Source of the DNA: an uncultured Clostridia bacterium
GTDB lineage: Bacteria; Bacillota; Clostridia; UMGS1883
Assembly: GCA_947629005.1 (NCBI GenBank)
Contig: CANRCD010000008.1
Coordinates: forward strand, 1 to 64,000
DNA length: 64,000 nucleotides
Direction: 5' to 3'
Part shown: in pieces, positions 17,960-26,778 of the stretch
How the letters are laid out: each line of letters starts with the position of its first letter
Position numbering within the stretch: position 1 is the stretch's first letter
Position numbers and translations under genes: made by a program
Notes under the pieces: generated by a model
Told to the model about the DNA's origin: nothing
Seen by the model: the letters and a program-made list of their open reading frames with translations, nothing else
The model's database searches: none

Positions 17960-17986
17960 TTAATCCAACAACAATCGGGTGATAGC

Positions 17987-18901
17987 ATGAACAACGAACT
18001 CGCCGCCGCGCTGAGGCGGGCCCTGCCCCTTGGCCGCGTGCTGGAAAACGAATCCCTGAGCGGCCTTACGTCCTTTCGGGTGGGCGGCCCTGCCGCCCTT
18101 ATCGCCGAGCCCGCCTCCTCCGGCGAGGTGGCCGCGGCCATAAATGTATTAAACGAATTTTCGTCGCCGTATCTCATCTTGGGTAACGGAACGAATATCC
18201 TTGCCCCCGACGAGGGCGTGGCCGTGCCGATAATCCGCATAGGCAAAAGCATGAGCGCGATAACGCGCTTTGAAAACTGCGTCACGGCACAGGCCGGCGC
18301 GCAGCTCAGCGCCGTGGCCCGCTTTGCGATGGAAAACGGTCTTTCGGGGCTGGAGTTTGCCTCGGGCATACCGGGCAATGTGGGCGGCGGCGTAATAATG
18401 AACGCCGGAGCTTATGGCGGGGAGCTCGCCGGAGTTGTCGAGGCCGTGTCCTTTGTGGGGCCGGACGGCAAGGAATACGCCGCGTCAAAGGCCGAAATGG
18501 AGTTTGGATACCGCAAAAGCGCGCTGGCGGATACCGGCGCGGTCATCACGGGCGTGTGCTTAAGCCTGACGCCGGACGACAAGGACGAAATAGCGGCCCG
18601 CATGGCGGAGCTTAACCGCCGCCGCCGCGAGAAGCAGCCGCTCGAATACCCCAGCGCGGGCAGCGCCTTTAAGCGGCCCTCCGGCGGCTACGCCGCCGCG
18701 CTGATTGACGAAGCGGGCTTAAAGGGCCTTGCGGTGGGCGGGGCTCAGGTCAGCGAAAAGCACGCGGGCTTTGTGATAAACCGCGGCGGAGCCACCGCGG
18801 CCGACGTTACGGCCCTGCTCGCGAGGGTGCAGAAAGCCGTTTATGAGAAAAGCGGCATAGCTCTTGAACCCGAGATAAAAATCTGGCAAAGGGGAGAGTA
18901 A
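17987..18901 (+). CDS. murB: UDP-N-acetylenolpyruvoylglucosamine reductase
   Basis: The FAD-dependent second step of UDP-MurNAc synthesis. The 304-residue protein has the FAD-binding LGNGTNILAPDEG and GLEFASGIPGNVGGGVIMNAGAYGGE regions, the catalytic GFRYRKS-like FGYRKSAL and the C-terminal PSAGSAFKRP with the active Ser. The C-terminal glutamate in LEPEIKIW is present. Only two bases separate it from rapZ. Confidence 0.95.
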   Translation: MNNELAAALRRALPLGRVLENESLSGLTSFRVGGPAALIAEPASSGEVAAAINVLNEFSSPYLILGNGTNILAPDEGVAVPIIRIGKSMSAITRFENCVTAQAGAQLSAVARFAMENGLSGLEFASGIPGNVGGGVIMNAGAYGGELAGVVEAVSFVGPDGKEYAASKAEMEFGYRKSALADTGAVITGVCLSLTPDDKDEIAARMAELNRRRREKQPLEYPSAGSAFKRPSGGYAAALIDEAGLKGLAVGGAQVSEKHAGFVINRGGATAADVTALLARVQKAVYEKSGIALEPEIKIWQRGE

Positions 18902-18903
18902 TA

Positions 18904-19758
18904 ATGAGATTTGTCATCATAACAGGCATGAGCGGCGCGGGCAAAACGCAGGTCATGCACTTTCTGGAGGACATCGGCTACTACTGTATCGACAATATGC
19001 CGCCCATTTTCATCAACACCTTTGCCAAAGCCTGCTACAGCGATGAAAGTCTCCAAAACGTGGCCATAGTCACCGATATTCGCAGCGGCGATATGTTTGA
19101 CGATATCGAAAAGGAGCTCGACGACCTCCGCGCAGGCGATTTCCCCTTTGAGGTGCTCTATCTTGAAGCCAGCGACAGCGTAATCATCAAGCGGTACAAG
19201 GAGTCCCGCCGCAGCCATCCCCTCAGCGCGGACGGCCGCATAGCCGACGGTATTGAAAGGGAGCGCGAAAAGCTCAAGGGCCTGCGCCAGAGGGCCGATC
19301 AGATAATTGATACCAGCAACCTCCTCACCCGCCAGCTAAAGCGTATCGTCACCGATATTTACGGAGCGGGCGAGGAGAGCTACTTCACTATCGAGTGCCG
19401 CTCCTTCGGTTTTAAGAACGGTATTCCCGCCGACGCCGACCTCGTGTTTGACGTGCGCTTTTTGCCCAATCCCTTTTATATCGAAAATCTCAAGCCCCAC
19501 AGCGGGCTCGAGGCCTCCGTGCGCGATTATGTTATGGATTTTCCCCAGACGCTTAAATTTCTCGATAAGCTCTACGATATGATAACTACCCTTATACCCT
19601 ACTATGTGGACGAGGGCAAGACCCAGCTCGTAATATGTATCGGCTGCACCGGCGGCCGCCACCGCAGCGTAGTCATAGCCGAGGCTTTGGGCAAGCTTCT
19701 CGCCCAGAACGGGGGCAATGTTTCCGTCACCCATCGCGATATCAATACGGGGCATTAA
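18904..19758 (+). CDS. rapZ: RNase adapter RapZ / nucleotide-binding protein YvcJ
   Basis: A P-loop protein of 284 residues. The N-terminal Walker A is GMSGAGKTQVMHFLEDIGYY; the C-terminal domain carries the conserved GCTGGRHRSVVIAEALGKLL and a His-rich end (VTHRDI). In enterobacteria RapZ senses GlcN6P; in Firmicutes the YvcJ orthologue has nucleotide hydrolysis activity and links to competence and envelope metabolism. It usually neighbours yvcK, but here whiA follows directly after 30 bases. Confidence 0.93.
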   Translation: MRFVIITGMSGAGKTQVMHFLEDIGYYCIDNMPPIFINTFAKACYSDESLQNVAIVTDIRSGDMFDDIEKELDDLRAGDFPFEVLYLEASDSVIIKRYKESRRSHPLSADGRIADGIEREREKLKGLRQRADQIIDTSNLLTRQLKRIVTDIYGAGEESYFTIECRSFGFKNGIPADADLVFDVRFLPNPFYIENLKPHSGLEASVRDYVMDFPQTLKFLDKLYDMITTLIPYYVDEGKTQLVICIGCTGGRHRSVVIAEALGKLLAQNGGNVSVTHRDINTGH

Positions 19759-19788
19759 CGCCTTACCCCTGCAAGGGAGTGACAGAAT

Positions 19789-20640
19789 ATGTCTTTTTCA
19801 TCTGACGTAAAAGCGGAGCTCTGCGCCCTGCCCATAGGCAAGCCCTGCTGTCAGAGGGCGGAGCTCTGCGCCTGCCTGCTTTTCGGCGGCGACGCCGACG
19901 AGGGCGGCATTACTCTCCGCGCCGAGCGGGACGACGTGTTCAAGCGCGTCTGCGTGCTGCTGAAAAGGGCGCTTGGCTGCGCCGAGCGCCAGACCGCTCC
20001 CGAGATACGCGCCCCGCTTTCGCTGCTGGACGCTCTGGGCGTCAGCATGGACGGCGCAGACGCGGCCATTGACGAGGAGCTTTTCGCCAGCGACTGCTGT
20101 AAGCGGGCCTTTTTGCGCGGGGCCTTTCTCATGGCGGGAACCGTCAGCGACCCCGCCAAGAACTATCGTATCGAGCTTTTTGCCTATAATTCCACTCTTG
20201 CGGCTCTGGCCTCGGAAATGCTGGAGGGCTTTGGTCTTTCGCCGTCCTCGGCGGTGCGCAAGAATTATTACGTGATATACCTCGAGGACCACGAGTCTGT
20301 CTGCGACAGCCTCACCGTCATGGGCGCGCAGCGCGCCATGATGGCAATGGCGGATATGCAGGTTGAAAAGGACGTCGCCAACCGCGAGAACCGCCGCGGG
20401 AATTGCTTTGCCGCCAATCTCGACAAAACCTACGCCGCCTCGGCCCGTCAGTGCGCCGCCATCGACGCCCTTGCCGCCTCCGGCAGGCTCGAGTCTCTGC
20501 CGGAGGAGCTCAAGGCTGTGGCCTATGCCCGCGCCGAAAACCCCGAGCTCAGCCTAACGGAGCTTGCCGCCGCTGCCGGAGTTGGCCGCAGCGCTCTCAA
20601 CCGCCGCCTCGCCAAGCTTGTGAAGCTGGCAAATTCGTAG
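19789..20640 (+). CDS. whiA: DNA-binding protein WhiA
   Basis: WhiA combines an N-terminal LAGLIDADG-like fold with a C-terminal helix-turn-helix and influences cell division and chromosome segregation in Firmicutes. The 283-residue protein begins SFSSDVKAELCALPIG and has the family stretches FLRGAFLMAGTVSDPAKNYRIE, NRRGNCFAANLDKTYAAS and the HTH ELAAAAGVGRSALNRRLAKL. It is somewhat shorter than the roughly 315-residue Bacillus protein. GGGAG precedes the ATG. Confidence 0.94.
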   Translation: MSFSSDVKAELCALPIGKPCCQRAELCACLLFGGDADEGGITLRAERDDVFKRVCVLLKRALGCAERQTAPEIRAPLSLLDALGVSMDGADAAIDEELFASDCCKRAFLRGAFLMAGTVSDPAKNYRIELFAYNSTLAALASEMLEGFGLSPSSAVRKNYYVIYLEDHESVCDSLTVMGAQRAMMAMADMQVEKDVANRENRRGNCFAANLDKTYAASARQCAAIDALAASGRLESLPEELKAVAYARAENPELSLTELAAAAGVGRSALNRRLAKLVKLANS

Positions 20641-20673
20641 TGCGCGGCGATTACGCAAACAGGAGACAACACC

Positions 20674-21315
20674 ATGATAAAACACATCTTATTCGACCTC
20701 GACGGTACCCTGACCGACCCCAAGGAGGGCATAATAAACAGCGTCCGGTACGCCCTTCGGGCCTACATGGACGCCGTACCCGCGGCGGACGAGCTCATGG
20801 GCTTCATCGGTCCTCCGCTTCAGGATTCGTTTATGGATTTTCTCGGTGTGGACAGGGCCGAGGCCGTCCGGGCCGTTGAAATATACAGGGAATATTTTGC
20901 CGATAAGGGCATATACGAAAACCGCGCCATGGACGGTATGACAGACTTGCTTGAGAGGCTTAAGGCTTCGGGCCGCACCCTTGCCGTTGCCACAAGCAAG
21001 CCCCAGATTTTTGCCGAGCGCGTAATAAAACAGTACGGCATGGAGCCGTACTTCGAGGTCTTGGTAGGCAGCGAGCTGGACGGCCGCCGCACCCGCAAAA
21101 GCGAGGTGATACTCGAGGCCATGCGCCTTCTCGGCGCAAAGACGGCCGTCATGGTGGGAGACCGCCGCCATGATATCATAGGCGCAAAGGAGGCCGGTAT
21201 TCCCTCGGTTGGCGTCCGTTTTGGCTATGCTGACGAGGGCGAGCTCGAGGCCGCCGGCGCGGACTATATCGCCGCTACCGTGGAGGAGCTGGGGGATATA
21301 CTGCTGTCTCTGTGA
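20674..21315 (+). CDS. HAD-superfamily phosphatase (phosphoglycolate phosphatase-like)
   Basis: A 213-residue HAD hydrolase of subclass IA. Motif I is FDLDGTLTD (residues about 7-15), motif II the Thr/Ser in VATSKP, motif III the Lys of the RTRKSEVI stretch, and motif IV VGDRRHDIIGAKEAG. A helical cap lies between motifs I and II. Phosphoglycolate phosphatase is the usual annotation of this type, but 5'-nucleotidase activity is equally possible. It is the last gene of the long plus-strand run and converges on the YihY gene. Confidence 0.9.
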   Translation: MIKHILFDLDGTLTDPKEGIINSVRYALRAYMDAVPAADELMGFIGPPLQDSFMDFLGVDRAEAVRAVEIYREYFADKGIYENRAMDGMTDLLERLKASGRTLAVATSKPQIFAERVIKQYGMEPYFEVLVGSELDGRRTRKSEVILEAMRLLGAKTAVMVGDRRHDIIGAKEAGIPSVGVRFGYADEGELEAAGADYIAATVEELGDILLSL

Positions 21316-21372
21316 CCGGCCCCCCGCGAGCTCCCCGCGCATGGGCGTTTTGCGCGCCGCCGCGCCCGCGGT

Positions 21373-22230
21373 TCACTCCTTCAGTACCTTTCTGATTTCC
21401 GCAAGCTGCTTTCTCGAATGCTTGTCCGCCAAAAAGCGGTTGAACTCGGCCCCGAGGAACAGAATATAAAAGCACACGTACATCCACAGCAGGAAGAACA
21501 CGGCCAGCGTAAGGCTGCCGTAAACGCTGAAATTCGTGATATTGTTAATGTAAAACGAATACAGGAACGAAAACCCCGCCCAGCCGGCGGCGGCCAAAAC
21601 AGCCCCCGGAAGCTCGCTCAGGAAGCGGCTTTTTCTTTTTGGGGCAAAAAGATAAACGAGGTCGAACAGAAAGGCCAGCAGGCACACGCCGCAAAGCCAG
21701 CGAAAGCCCGACGCCAGCAGCGAAAGAATTTGCAGGTGCGGCATGAACCTCGCCGCTTGGTTGATGATAAGGTTGCCGAAAACGAACAGTCCTAACGAGA
21801 GAATGATAGTCAGCAGCATAAGGATCATGTAAAACACCGATTTAAGCCGCACCAGAAGCCATACGCCGTTTTCGCTGTCGGCAATGCGCGTAAGCCCGCG
21901 CAGAATGGCGTTTACGCCCGTGGAGGCCGACCACACCGCCGTGATAGCGGTTAAGGAGATCAGCGCGGGAGTGCCCTTTTGGTAAATTTCGGAAATCGTC
22001 GGTACGATAAAGCCCTCCAGTCCGTCGGGCAGAACAACGCTTACAGCCTCGATAAGGTCCTCCATGTCGAAGGGGAAAAACTGGAGCAGCGCCAAAAGGA
22101 GCATTATAAAAGGGAACAGCGACACAAACAGAAAAAAGGCCGCCATCGCCGAGAACGCGCCGATGTTGTCATCCGCCAGCTTGCGTCCGGCGGGGTCAAG
22201 CAGCATAAGTATTCGGATTAGCTTTTTCAA
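21373..22230 (-). CDS. YihY/BrkB-family membrane protein
   Basis: A 285-residue integral membrane protein with about six hydrophobic segments. The TTG ending at 22230 is the likely start: AAAGGAGG sits 8 bases upstream and the frame before it shows only low-complexity residues. Family features include an N-terminal DNIGAFSAMAAFFLFVSLFPF and the SGVNAI-like ASTGVNAILRGLTRI region, ending with a charged cytoplasmic tail. The family was once called ribonuclease BN, but that activity belongs to another protein. Role unknown. Confidence 0.88.
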   Translation of the reverse strand: MKKLIRILMLLDPAGRKLADDNIGAFSAMAAFFLFVSLFPFIMLLLALLQFFPFDMEDLIEAVSVVLPDGLEGFIVPTISEIYQKGTPALISLTAITAVWSASTGVNAILRGLTRIADSENGVWLLVRLKSVFYMILMLLTIILSLGLFVFGNLIINQAARFMPHLQILSLLASGFRWLCGVCLLAFLFDLVYLFAPKRKSRFLSELPGAVLAAAGWAGFSFLYSFYINNITNFSVYGSLTLAVFFLLWMYVCFYILFLGAEFNRFLADKHSRKQLAEIRKVLKE

Positions 22231-22335
22231 TCGACAGACCTCCTTTCGTCGGAGCAAGCTCGCTTCCGCTTGTATTATTTTTATGCAAAAATAAGAATTC
22301 GGCTCGTTCGCCGCCGTTTCGGTTGATGTATACGT

Positions 22336-22355
22336 CCGCGCCGACTGATGAGGGG
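22336..22355. repeat. 20-bp repeat shared with 40623-40642
   Basis: CCGCGCCGACTGATGAGGGG occurs here and as its exact reverse complement at 40623-40642. It lies in the 310-base region between the YihY gene and glyA, which otherwise holds only the glyA promoter and no recognisable riboswitch or gene. It resembles a module of the dispersed repeats common in gut Clostridia. Confidence 0.6.
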
Positions 22356-22454
22356 CGGATGCGCAAAGCGCAGAGGCAAAATATCCCGCCGCATACATTA
22401 TAACAAAAAATCCTCCGTTTTGCAAGCATAATTTACAAAAACGGAAAATAACAC

Positions 22455-22483
22455 TTGAATAATGAAGAAAACTGTGATACAAT
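22455..22483 (+). promoter_or_regulatory. Putative sigma-A promoter of glyA
   Basis: TTGAAT (22455-22460) and TACAAT (22478-22483) are separated by 17 bases, about 58 bases before the glyA start codon. Confidence 0.65.
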
Positions 22484-22540
22484 AATTCCGTATAAGTATA
22501 TGTCCCGATGAGGGAAAATAAAACTGACGGAGGTAAAAAA

Positions 22541-23776
22541 ATGTATAGCTGTGACAAGGTAAGGGCCATTGACCCCGAGGTTGCCGGCGCGATAGACAGC
22601 GAGGTCCGTCGCCAGCAGCACAAAATAGAGCTTATCGCCAGCGAAAACTTTGTGAGCGAGGCCGTTATGGAGGCCATGGGCTCGCCCCTGACAAATAAAT
22701 ACGCCGAGGGCTATCCCGGCAAGCGTTACTACGGCGGCTGCGAATACGTGGACGTGGTGGAAAATCTCGCCATCGAGCGCGCGAAGGAGCTTTTCGGGGC
22801 AGAGGCCGCCAACGTGCAGCCTCACAGCGGCGCGCAGGCCAATATGGCCGTGTTCTTCGCCTGCCTTAACCCCGGCGACACTGTGCTTTCCATGAGTCTT
22901 GCCCACGGCGGCCACCTCTCCCACGGCAGCCCCGTGAACATGAGCGGCAAGTACTTCAATATCGTGCCCTACGGCGTGACCGAGGCCGATCAGACCATAG
23001 ATTACGACGAGGTTCGCCGCCTCGCCATTGAGCACAGGCCCAAGCTGATACTGGCCGGAGCTTCGGCCTACCCGCGTGAAATCGACTTCGCCCGCTTTGG
23101 CGAAATCGCTAAGGAGGTAGGCGCGTGGCTGCTCGTGGATATGGCCCATATCGCGGGCCTCGTGGCCGCTGGCCTGCACCAAAATCCCGTGCCATACGCC
23201 GACTTTGTCACCACAACCACCCATAAAACGCTTCGCGGTCCGAGGGGCGGCCTCATTCTCTGCCGCGAGGAGAATCTCAAGATGATAAATAAGGCCATCT
23301 TTCCGGGCATACAGGGCGGCCCGCTCATGCACGTCATCGCCGCCAAGGCCGTCTGCTTTAAGGAGGCTCTTTCGCCGGAGTTTCGGGAGTATCAGCTCCG
23401 CGTAAAAAAGAACGCCGCCGCTTTGGCAAAAGCCCTTGCCGGCGCCGGCTTCGACCTTGTCAGCGGAGGCACCGACAACCACCTTATGCTTGTCGATCTG
23501 CGCGGCAAAAACGTCACCGGCAAGGAGGCCGAGCATAAGCTTGACGAGGTGGGTATCACCGTCAATAAGAACGCCATCCCCTTTGACCCGCAGAGCCCCT
23601 TCATCACCAGCGGTATTCGTATCGGTACTCCCGCCGTGACCACTCGCGGCATGAACGAGGCCGACATGGCCGAGATAGCCGACCTTATCCGCCTCACCCT
23701 CGCCGACGATAACGGCCGTGACGAGGTCAGCGCAAGGGTTCAGGCGCTCTGCGCCAGATACCCGCTCTACGCCTGA
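22541..23776 (+). CDS. glyA: Serine hydroxymethyltransferase
   Basis: A PLP enzyme interconverting serine and glycine while loading tetrahydrofolate with a one-carbon unit. The ATG at 22541 follows GGAGG and gives 411 residues; an upstream ATG at 22508 has no Shine-Dalgarno. Conserved segments: [31 protein letters not shown], and the PLP-binding lysine in [13 protein letters not shown]. It stands alone with its own promoter. Confidence 0.97.
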   Translation: MYSCDKVRAIDPEVAGAIDSEVRRQQHKIELIASENFVSEAVMEAMGSPLTNKYAEGYPGKRYYGGCEYVDVVENLAIERAKELFGAEAANVQPHSGAQANMAVFFACLNPGDTVLSMSLAHGGHLSHGSPVNMSGKYFNIVPYGVTEADQTIDYDEVRRLAIEHRPKLILAGASAYPREIDFARFGEIAKEVGAWLLVDMAHIAGLVAAGLHQNPVPYADFVTTTTHKTLRGPRGGLILCREENLKMINKAIFPGIQGGPLMHVIAAKAVCFKEALSPEFREYQLRVKKNAAALAKALAGAGFDLVSGGTDNHLMLVDLRGKNVTGKEAEHKLDEVGITVNKNAIPFDPQSPFITSGIRIGTPAVTTRGMNEADMAEIADLIRLTLADDNGRDEVSARVQALCARYPLYA

Positions 23777-23843
23777 GGCGGTATGTATGGGGGCTCGGGC
23801 GATTCCTACTGGAAAAATATAAAAGGACAGGAGCGGAATAAAA

Positions 23844-25955
23844 ATGCTTGAAATTGCTTTTATAATCCTCGCGGCGCTCATAGTACTGTTCGGCCTTTGC
23901 GCTTTTGCGGCGGTCAGGAGCGGCTATGAGGACGACGATACCGGCGAACCCGAGGAGGCCGGGGAGGAAACGCAGGACGAGGACGAGGCCTCCGAAAATG
24001 CGGCGAGAGAGGCCCGCGTGGAGGAGCGCCGCCGCAAGCGCGAGAAAAGGCGGGCTGAAAAGGCGGCCGCGCAAAAGGCCGAGGCCGAACGTATAGCGGC
24101 CGAAAAAGCGGCCTCTGCCGCCGAAGCTTTTGAAAAGGCCTCCGAACCCCGAAGCGAACTTCAAAGCGAGCCCCAGAGCGAACCTCAGGGCGGGCCGAGG
24201 AACGAGCCTCAAGGCGACGTCGGCGCGACGCGGCGAATCGAGCTGCCCAAGGACATGGCCGAGGAGCCTGAGCCAAAGGATACGCCTGCTTGCGACGACC
24301 TTGACAAAACTCGCAAGGTCACCAAGGAGGAGCTTAAGCAGCTCCGCGCCGCAGCGGCTGTAGACAGCGCCGAGGCCCCCGAGGAGCCCGCTGTAGGCAG
24401 CGACTATGACGGCGTCCGCGACGGCGAGGACGATGACGATGACGAGGGCGGCATAAACCCCGTGCCCTTCATTATCGGCGGCGCGGTGGCGCTTGCGGTG
24501 TTGGGCGGAGTGGCCTTCGGCCTTGTGCGCGGCGATATATTCAAAAAGAACGACGGCCTTGTTCACGAGCCTAAGACCGTGACCGCGACCGTCAGCAATA
24601 TAGTGCAGGAATCCGAGTTTATGGGCACAATAAAAAGCGAGACCCCCGATGTGCGCAGCTTTGCCGCCGCCGGTAAGGTCAAGAGCGTGAACGCCGCCGA
24701 GGGCGACCATGTGCAGAAGGGGCAGACGCTTTACGTGCTCGACAGCTCCGCCATTGAGGAACGCATAAGTCTGCTCCGCCAGCGGCTTAATAACGCCAAA
24801 ACCACCCGCGAGACCACCGTTGAGGACGAAACCTCCGTCAAAGCGGGCAGCAGCGGCGCCGTCACCGTACTGAACTTTGACGAAGGGGACAGCGTTTCGA
24901 GCGGCGATGTGATTGCCCAGATAGCGAACGTGTCCGACTACCGTGTGACGCTGGATTTTGACGCCGAGGACACCGGCACGGTCAATAACGGCGACGCCGC
25001 CGACGTGTCTATTGGCGGCGACGTTGTAAGCGGCACGGTCACTAATGTCAAGCTCGTCGATGAGGAAGAGGACGAGGTTCCGCTCTACAGGCTCACCATC
25101 TCCTTTAGGGGAGGCGAGGCGGGAGCGCAGGCCGGAGCCACCGTCAACGGGGCCAAGAGCCTCGGTACCGCCTCGGTAGCCGCAGGCAACCGCACCTCCT
25201 CGACCGTGCGCGCCACGGCCACGGGCAGGATAAGCGACCTGCGCGTTGAGGAGGGCGGCTCCGTCAGCGAGGGCGACGTGGTGGCCGTCATAACCACCAG
25301 CCGAAGCGTTACCGAAACCGATACCGACGAGCTTCAGGCCAAGGACCTGAACCTCCAGATAGAACAGCTCGAGAGCGAGCTTGCGAACTATACCCTAAAG
25401 GCCGATACCGGCGGTTATCTGCAAAAGCTTTACCTCAAGGCCGGCGATAACGCAGCCGTTAATATGCAGGCCGCCGTTATCATACCCGACGGCAGTCTGT
25501 ATCTCGACGTGGCTCTTGACGAGAAGGATTCCGACCTGACCGTGCCCGCCGTGGCCCGCTTCACTCTTCTAAAGACCGCCGAGAGCGGCGTGCCCGACGA
25601 GGCGTGGCAGAACGTCGATCTCTTTGCCGAGCGCAGCGGTATCATGGATTCCGTGGCCCCCAGCGCCGAGGAGCCCGACAGCTTCAGCGGCCATATCGAT
25701 ATCGACGACCAGACCGGTCTCGTCGAGGGCATGAACGCAAAGGTCAGCGTAGTCACCTATTCCGCCTACGACGCTCTGCTCCTTCCCAAGGAGCTTGTGA
25801 AGGACGGCAGGGTCACCGTATGGCGCGCCCAAAAGGCCGAGGAGGTTCCCGTTAAAACGGGCATAACCACCGACGACGGCTACGTTGAAATCGTCGGCGG
25901 CATAACCGCCGTGGATAAGGTAGTGACCGGCGAGGCATTGGAGGACGAGAAATGA
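23844..25955 (+). CDS. Two-TM protein with duplicated membrane-fusion-type (HlyD-like) adaptor
   Basis: A 703-residue protein of unusual build. TM1 is at 2-24 and TM2 at 206-228. Between them lies a charged, Glu/Ala/Lys-rich segment with a Ser-Glu-Pro-Gln repeat patch (about 100-122). After TM2 come four lipoyl/biotinyl hammerhead-like halves (about 275-300, 334-362, 456-485, 519-546), each with a G-x-V...G-D-x-V pattern. Short helices at about 303-325 and 495-517 split them into two adaptor-like pairs. A beta-rich C-terminus (550-700) resembles the membrane-proximal domain of efflux adaptors. No ABC or RND partner is adjacent. It overlaps the dCMP deaminase gene by 4 bases. Function unknown; adaptor of a distant transporter or an envelope structural protein are options. 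Confidence 0.7.
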   Translation: MLEIAFIILAALIVLFGLCAFAAVRSGYEDDDTGEPEEAGEETQDEDEASENAAREARVEERRRKREKRRAEKAAAQKAEAERIAAEKAASAAEAFEKASEPRSELQSEPQSEPQGGPRNEPQGDVGATRRIELPKDMAEEPEPKDTPACDDLDKTRKVTKEELKQLRAAAAVDSAEAPEEPAVGSDYDGVRDGEDDDDDEGGINPVPFIIGGAVALAVLGGVAFGLVRGDIFKKNDGLVHEPKTVTATVSNIVQESEFMGTIKSETPDVRSFAAAGKVKSVNAAEGDHVQKGQTLYVLDSSAIEERISLLRQRLNNAKTTRETTVEDETSVKAGSSGAVTVLNFDEGDSVSSGDVIAQIANVSDYRVTLDFDAEDTGTVNNGDAADVSIGGDVVSGTVTNVKLVDEEEDEVPLYRLTISFRGGEAGAQAGATVNGAKSLGTASVAAGNRTSSTVRATATGRISDLRVEEGGSVSEGDVVAVITTSRSVTETDTDELQAKDLNLQIEQLESELANYTLKADTGGYLQKLYLKAGDNAAVNMQAAVIIPDGSLYLDVALDEKDSDLTVPAVARFTLLKTAESGVPDEAWQNVDLFAERSGIMDSVAPSAEEPDSFSGHIDIDDQTGLVEGMNAKVSVVTYSAYDALLLPKELVKDGRVTVWRAQKAEEVPVKTGITTDDGYVEIVGGITAVDKVVTGEALEDEK

Positions 25956-26446
25956 GCGGGCGGCGCGACAAGCATAACTACTACCTCGATATCGCAATGA
26001 CCGTGCTTGAGCGGGGCACCTGTCTCAGACGCAAGTACGGCTCGATAATCGTTAAAAACGACGAGATCATCTCCACCGGCTACACCGGCGCGCCCCGAGG
26101 GCGTAAGAACTGCATAGACCTTGGCTTCTGCCGGCGCGAGCAGCTCAACATTCCCCGCGGCGAGCGCTACGAGCTGTGCCGCAGCGTACACAGCGAGGCC
26201 AACGCCATAATCAGCGCCCCTCGGCGCGATATGATAGGCTCTACGCTGTACCTTGCCGGCAGGGACTGCAAAACCGGCCAGCTTGTGGAAAACGCCACCA
26301 GCTGCGCCTTTTGCAAGCGCATGATAATCAACGCCGGCATCGAGAAGGTCATCATCCGCGAAACTATGGATACATATAAGGTCATCGACGTTCAGAAGGA
26401 CTGGATAGAAAATGATGACAGCTTGGGCGACGAGCTCGGCTACTGA
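25952..26446 (+). CDS. Deoxycytidylate (dCMP) deaminase, ComEB type
   Basis: A zinc cytidine/deoxycytidylate deaminase of 164 residues converting dCMP to dUMP. The catalytic signature is HSEANAI with the proton-shuttle Glu, and the other zinc ligands are in CAFCKRMI. YLDIAMTVLERGTCLRRKYG and TGYTGAPRGRKNC are typical of this group. Its ATG overlaps the stop of the adaptor gene (ATGA), which is translational coupling rather than evidence of related function. Confidence 0.91.
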   Translation: MSGRRDKHNYYLDIAMTVLERGTCLRRKYGSIIVKNDEIISTGYTGAPRGRKNCIDLGFCRREQLNIPRGERYELCRSVHSEANAIISAPRRDMIGSTLYLAGRDCKTGQLVENATSCAFCKRMIINAGIEKVIIRETMDTYKVIDVQKDWIENDDSLGDELGY

Positions 26447-26467
26447 TAGGGAGAAGGAGGGAAAAAC

Positions 26468-26728
26468 ATGGCTGCGGATAAGGTTTACCGCGTGCTTTCC
26501 ATGTATAGCCACATGATGGAGGGCGGCGTAATTATGGCCGATAAACTGGCCGAGCGTTACGATATCAGCGTGCGCAGCGTCATGCGGGACATTGCCGACA
26601 TACGCGAATTCCTTGAAAAGAGGGCCATTCGCTCCGGCGTGGGCGACAGCCTTTATTATGACCGCAAGCTCAAGGGGTACAAAATAAGGCGCGCCGAGGC
26701 CCCTCCTTCCGGCAAACGCGCCGTTTAG
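26468..26728 (+). CDS. Small HTH protein (HTH_11-like, WYL domain absent)
   Basis: An 86-residue protein consisting of one winged-helix domain. LAERYDISVRSVMRDIADI is the recognition region of HTH_11 domains that normally begin WYL-domain transcription factors of about 300 residues. Here translation ends soon after the wing (LYYDRKLKGYKIRR), so the effector-binding part is missing. The gene is intact, with GGGAGAAGGAGG upstream, and a strong terminator follows, arguing for a genuine small protein. Confidence 0.72.
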   Translation: MAADKVYRVLSMYSHMMEGGVIMADKLAERYDISVRSVMRDIADIREFLEKRAIRSGVGDSLYYDRKLKGYKIRRAEAPPSGKRAV

Positions 26729-26744
26729 GCGGGGAAGCGAATCG

Positions 26745-26772
26745 CGCGGCCGGCCTTTGCCGGCCGCGTTTT
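26745..26772. terminator. Intrinsic terminator between convergent units
   Basis: CGCGGCCGGC-CTTT-GCCGGCCGCG forms a 10-bp GC stem followed by TTTT on the plus strand. It ends the adaptor/deaminase/HTH unit and could also stop the phage-derived cassette coming from the other side. Confidence 0.85.
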
Positions 26773-26778
26773 GTGCGC

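Noticed and set aside
22231-22540. Glycine or other riboswitch upstream of glyA
   Set aside because: I saw no paired aptamer-like conserved cores; only a sigma-A promoter and a repeat fragment are visible.
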